NCBI GenBank assembly: GCA_009692395.1
Contig: SHZG01000101.1
Location: 1 to 8,446 of the forward strand
DNA: 8,446 nucleotides
Direction of reading: 5' to 3'
DNA from: Methylococcales bacterium
Lineage (GTDB): Bacteria > Pseudomonadota > Gammaproteobacteria > Methylococcales > Methylomonadaceae
The position numbers and the translations under genes are program-made. The notes beneath the pieces are model-generated. The model was not told the origin of the DNA, searched no databases, and saw nothing but the letters and a program-made list of their open reading frames with translations. This document shows positions 6,495 to 8,446 of this stretch, piece after piece. Every line of letters begins with the position of its first letter. Positions within the stretch are counted from its first letter, which is position 1.

Positions 6495-6550
6495 GCAGTA
6501 ACTGTTACGGTAGCTTAAAAATTTACTGTTACTGCACTGAGAGTTACTGC
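6495..6550 (+). promoter_or_regulatory. Repeated GTTACTGC sites before the integrase start
   Basis: GCAGTAAC (6495-6502), GTTACGGT (6504-6511), GTTACTGC (6528-6535) and GTTACTGC (6543-6550) fill the 57 bp upstream of the integrase. The first two form an inverted pair and the last two are direct repeats 15 bp apart; the final copy ends 1 bp before the ATG. Something binding there would block translation initiation or nearby transcription, so autoregulation by the integrase or an accessory factor is likely (inference). Confidence 0.55.
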
Positions 6551-6551
6551 A

Positions 6552-7784
6552 ATGCTTACCGATGTACAAATCCGCAAGATTAAACCAACCGATAAGCCAC
6601 AACGCTTAAGTGATAGCAACGGCTTGTATTTACTGATTAATCCAAACGGCTCTAAATGGTGGCGATTGGATTACAGCATCAACGGCAGGCGTAAGACGCT
6701 ATCATTAGGTACTTATCCGACCGTCACACTATCCGACGTGCGAAACAAAGCGATAGAAGCGCGGCAACAAGTGGCAAAGGGTATTAATCCAAGCGACACC
6801 CGAAAGGAAGCCAAAGCAACGCAACGCGCCAAAATAGAGAACGAAAAGCGCATTGATGCTGGACTACCTGTCATTAATAGTTTTGCCTGTGTGGCTATGG
6901 ATTGGTACGAAAACCACATGACCGCTAAATCGTCGAGCTATCAAGCCAATGTTAAAGCCCACTTACATAAGGATTTATTCCCGTCTATCGGCAACATACC
7001 ACTGGCTGAAATTGAAGCAAAACAATTGTTTGAAGTTTTAAAAGTATGTGAACTACGCGGCGCAGCAATAGCGCGTAAAGTTTGCTGGATAGCTGAACAG
7101 GTTTTTAGGTATGGCATTCCTGATATTTGCAGTCACAATGTCGCAGCCGATATAAAACATAAGTTAGCCGCAAGCCCTAAAACCTCACACCACCCCGCTA
7201 TTACTGATCCTATCGAATTAGCCAAACTGTTAAGAGACCTTGATAATTATAGCGGTTCATTTGTTGTTAAATCAGCTTTACAGCTTGCCCCTTTGGTATT
7301 TGTTCGACCTAGTGAATTAATCAATGCGCAATGGCAACACATCAACTTTGAGACTAAAGAATGGCGTTATTTTGTTACTAAAACGAAGTCGGAACATATT
7401 GTGCCATTGTCAAAACAAGCGATTGAAATATTAAGCAATCTCAAGTTATTAACGGGTAATAGTCGTTATGTGTTTTCAATTACCAATAACGAGCATATAA
7501 CAAAGGAAACGCTTAGCTTGGCATTAGTCAGAATGGATTATAAAGACAGGCACACCCCGCACGGATTTAGAGCAACAGCTAGAACTATCCTGGATGAGGT
7601 GTTAGGTTTTCGCCCTGACTTCATAGAGCATCAACTAGCCCACGCGGTTAAAGACGCAAACGGACGCGCCTATAATCGAACTTCACACTTGCCAGAAAGA
7701 ACCCGTATGATGCAATCGTGGGCTGATTATTTAGATAACTTGAAAGCAGACGCGGAGGTGATAGCGTTTAAAAAAATTGGTTAG
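6552..7784 (+). CDS. Tyrosine integrase, P4/IntS type
   Basis: A site-specific DNA recombinase that inserts and excises an integrative element (satellite-phage or genomic-island class), commonly at tRNA or conserved gene ends. Length 410 residues, typical. The N-terminal DUF4102-type arm-binding domain spans about 1-85 (MLTDVQIRKIKPTDKPQRLS, WWRLDY, SLGTYPTVTLSDVR), the core-binding SAM-like domain about 110-200, and the catalytic domain about 215-390. All catalytic residues are visible: Arg252 (VRPSEL), a lysine in TKTKSEH (277 or 279), His337 and Arg340 (HGFR), His364 (QLAHAV) and nucleophile Tyr374 (RAYNRT). The gene looks fully functional. No tRNA gene lies beside it, and no cargo genes remain between it and the IS1-type element 455 bp downstream, so the element is truncated or scrambled. 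Related 8-mer repeats occur on both sides. Confidence 0.93.
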   Translation: MLTDVQIRKIKPTDKPQRLSDSNGLYLLINPNGSKWWRLDYSINGRRKTLSLGTYPTVTLSDVRNKAIEARQQVAKGINPSDTRKEAKATQRAKIENEKRIDAGLPVINSFACVAMDWYENHMTAKSSSYQANVKAHLHKDLFPSIGNIPLAEIEAKQLFEVLKVCELRGAAIARKVCWIAEQVFRYGIPDICSHNVAADIKHKLAASPKTSHHPAITDPIELAKLLRDLDNYSGSFVVKSALQLAPLVFVRPSELINAQWQHINFETKEWRYFVTKTKSEHIVPLSKQAIEILSNLKLLTGNSRYVFSITNNEHITKETLSLALVRMDYKDRHTPHGFRATARTILDEVLGFRPDFIEHQLAHAVKDANGRAYNRTSHLPERTRMMQSWADYLDNLKADAEVIAFKKIG

Positions 7785-7795
7785 TAGTCTACTAA
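7781..7795. repeat. Palindrome over the integrase stop codon
   Basis: TTAGTAG and CTACTAA flank a central T, a perfect 7-bp inverted repeat overlapping the integrase TAG and ending 1 bp before the first GTTACCGC repeat. It lacks a T-run and is probably a binding site or chance. Confidence 0.35.
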
Positions 7796-7796
7796 T

Positions 7797-8020
7797 GTTA
7801 CCGCTGTTACCGCTTTTTTGAAAAAGTGAAGATGTCGGAGTAAATGGATATTAACCATAAAATAATAGCTATTGATGACTATTCAATTATTTTTTATTTT
7901 TCGTTTTTCATTACAACTTTAATAAAAATGGCGGTAACAGCGGTAACGGCGGTAACAAGTACGAACGGCGTGGCTTGTAGCTGTTACCGCTTGCAAAAAT
8001 AGGTGGTAACAGGCGGTAAC
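7797..8020. repeat. Iteron-like GCGGTAAC repeat cluster
   Basis: Exact copies: GTTACCGC at 7797-7804 and 7806-7813; GCGGTAAC at 7931-7938, 7940-7947 and 7949-7956; GTTACCGC at 7983-7990; GCGGTAAC at 8013-8020. A variant, GTGGTAAC, is at 8003-8010. Within groups the period is 9 bp (first two groups) or 10 bp (last pair). The first group points opposite to the middle one, and a very AT-rich 117-bp stretch lies between them. The arrangement fits an iteron-type replication origin or integrase arm-site array. As I recall, P4 satellite-phage origins use GGTGAACAG-type iterons, a similar core (GGTAACAG here). No replication gene is present in the window. Confidence 0.75.
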
Positions 8021-8037
8021 AGCAGAATCGACATCTT
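7829..8037. repeat. 9-bp inverted repeat bracketing the iteron region
   Basis: AAGATGTCG at 7829-7837 and CGACATCTT at 8029-8037 are perfect complements, just after the first iteron pair and just after the last. They may mark the limits of one functional block. Confidence 0.4.
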
Positions 8038-8099
8038 GTCCTAGTGAAGTAAAATATACTCAAATTCGCTTGAGGATTCGATTTAAGAGGCGTAATGAA

Positions 8100-8117
8100 T
8101 TAATTGTTTACAATTAA
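8100..8117. repeat. Perfect AT-rich palindrome
   Basis: TTAATTGT and ACAATTAA separated by TT. It is a possible regulator operator or a cruciform-prone site in the region between the iterons and the insertion sequence. No function can be assigned. Confidence 0.4.
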
Positions 8118-8153
8118 GAATAAAAGTATTTTTATCGCGCTAATCGCATTTTT

Positions 8154-8182
8154 ATAACACACAGACTGAATCTATGTATAAT
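8154..8182 (+). promoter_or_regulatory. Possible sigma-70 promoter pointing at the insertion sequence
   Basis: ATAACA (8154-8159) and a consensus TATAAT (8177-8182) are separated by 17 bp. Transcription would begin near 8189 and run into the IS1-type element 50 bp away. It may be the promoter of a gene displaced by the insertion, or it may drive transcription into the transposase. Confidence 0.4.
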
Positions 8183-8238
8183 AACGTTACCCAGTGTAAA
8201 ACGCTGGACAATAAAAAAGCCCTTAATCATCTTCTAAC

Positions 8239-8261
8239 GGTAGTGGGTTAAATCTGTGATG
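8239..8261 (+). repeat. Terminal inverted repeat of the right insertion sequence
   Basis: It matches the repeat at 169-147 (minus strand) in 22 of 23 bases; the only difference is T instead of C at the tenth base. It diverges immediately afterwards. Confidence 0.7.
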
Positions 8262-8311
8262 ATAGATTAAAATCACGGGCAGAATAAAATCACACTGACC
8301 TAAAAGACCTT

Positions 8312-8446
8312 ATGAGCTGCTACCAAGAAATCACCTGTCCATTCTGTAAAAGTAACCAGATTGGCAAGTCAGGACGCAATGCAACGGGAGAGCCACGTTA
8401 CCGTTGTCGAAACCCGTTGTGCATGACAAAAACCTTTATGCTGAGC
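8312..8446 (+). CDS. IS1-family transposase InsA-like, N-terminal fragment (cut by window edge)
   Basis: Forty-five codons from the ATG at 8312 to the window end. The protein opens MSCYQEITCPFCKSNQIGKS and has a four-cysteine zinc finger: CPFC (Cys9, Cys12), then Cys32 in RYRCRN and Cys37 in LCMTK. This is the InsA-type zinc-ribbon found at the start of IS1-family transposases, which bind the element's ends; the DDE catalytic part (InsB) normally follows, often after a programmed frameshift, and is outside the window. The start is the first ATG after the terminal repeat and leader; the ribosome-binding site is weak. The gene is probably intact but unseen beyond residue 45. Confidence 0.8.
   Translation, partial: MSCYQEITCPFCKSNQIGKSGRNATGEPRYRCRNPLCMTKTFMLS

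Larger units (their letters stand above)
7785..8311. other. Non-coding stretch between integrase and IS1-type transposase
   Basis: It holds the iteron-like cluster (7797-8020), then AT-rich sequence with an 18-bp palindrome TTAATTGT-TT-ACAATTAA (8100-8117), a promoter-like pair at 8154-8182, a small hairpin (8191-8207), a 16-bp inverted copy of the cmoA terminator tail (8206-8221) and the insertion-sequence end (8239). The only open frame starting at an ATG with any upstream purines is 7844-8002 (52 codons), which runs through the iterons and is probably not a gene. Confidence 0.7.
8239..8446 (+). mobile_element. IS1-family insertion sequence, left part
   Basis: It begins at 8239 with a terminal repeat of GGTAGTGGG, T, TAAATCTGTGATG (to 8261). 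The GGTNNTG opening fits IS1-family ends. A 50-bp leader precedes an InsA-like gene at 8312. The element continues beyond the window, so its other end and its target duplication cannot be seen. Confidence 0.7.

Noticed and set aside
6384..6551. A tRNA gene serving as integrase target
   Set aside because: No cloverleaf, T-loop GTTCRANNC or acceptor pairing could be found between cmoA and the integrase.
7844..8002. 52-codon open frame with GGAG three bases upstream
   Set aside because: Half of it is translated iteron sequence (AVTAVTAVT) and the rest is AT-rich with low-complexity hydrophobic codons. The ribosome-binding spacing is too short and no family is recognised.
7797..8020. CRISPR array
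   Set aside because: The repeats are 8-9 bp, mostly in direct contact, in both orientations and without uniform spacers.
8191..8207. Terminator hairpin CCAGTG-TAAAA-CGCTGG
   Set aside because: The stem is six pairs with one G-T wobble and is followed by an A-rich, not a T-rich, tail on the plus strand. It is left unassigned.

Overview
The window looks like a chromosomal stretch of a gammaproteobacterium. The evidence is cmoA, a YgfZ-family gene, a COX15/CtaA-type haem A synthase (hence aerobic respiration), moderate-to-low GC by eye, and many insertion-sequence traces. The style resembles sulfur-oxidising Thiotrichales such as the Beggiatoa/Thiothrix group, but that placement is an impression from gene content and not a demonstrated one.

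Layout. Positions 1-169: the 5' end of an IS630-type transposase gene reading left out of the window, closed by a terminal inverted repeat. Positions 195-2872 (minus): a P-type cation-transport ATPase resembling the Na,K-ATPase subgroup. It would be 890 residues long, but is broken by a 5-bp tandem duplication (frameshift) and, separately, by an in-frame TAG. Positions 2959-3539 (minus): a toxin-antitoxin pair in which the XRE/NadS-type antitoxin is intact and the RelE/HigB-type toxin is degraded; a near-perfect 33-bp palindrome abuts the toxin's 5' end. Positions 3641-5457 (minus): an intact two-gene unit, a YgfZ-like Fe-S/folate protein followed by haem A synthase, with an ATGA stop/start overlap. 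Positions 5643-6383 (plus): divergently oriented cmoA, followed by a clear intrinsic terminator.

Positions 6451-8238: the remnant of an integrative element. It holds an intact P4/IntS-type tyrosine integrase (6552-7784). The 8-mer GTTACTGC and its complement recur just before the integrase start, and a sister 8-mer, GCGGTAAC and its complement, occurs seven times exactly plus once as a variant in the 230 bp after it. These repeats flank and border an AT-rich core, so the block looks like an iteron-type origin or a set of integrase arm sites. Positions 8239-8446: the left end and first 45 codons of an IS1-family transposase gene reading right.

The two outward-facing insertion sequences share 22 of 23 terminal bases although their transposases look unrelated. 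Between them, the housekeeping genes (3641-6383) are intact while the left third is decaying. I see no complete new multi-gene defence or metabolic system. The most unusual structure is the integrase with its two related repeat families.
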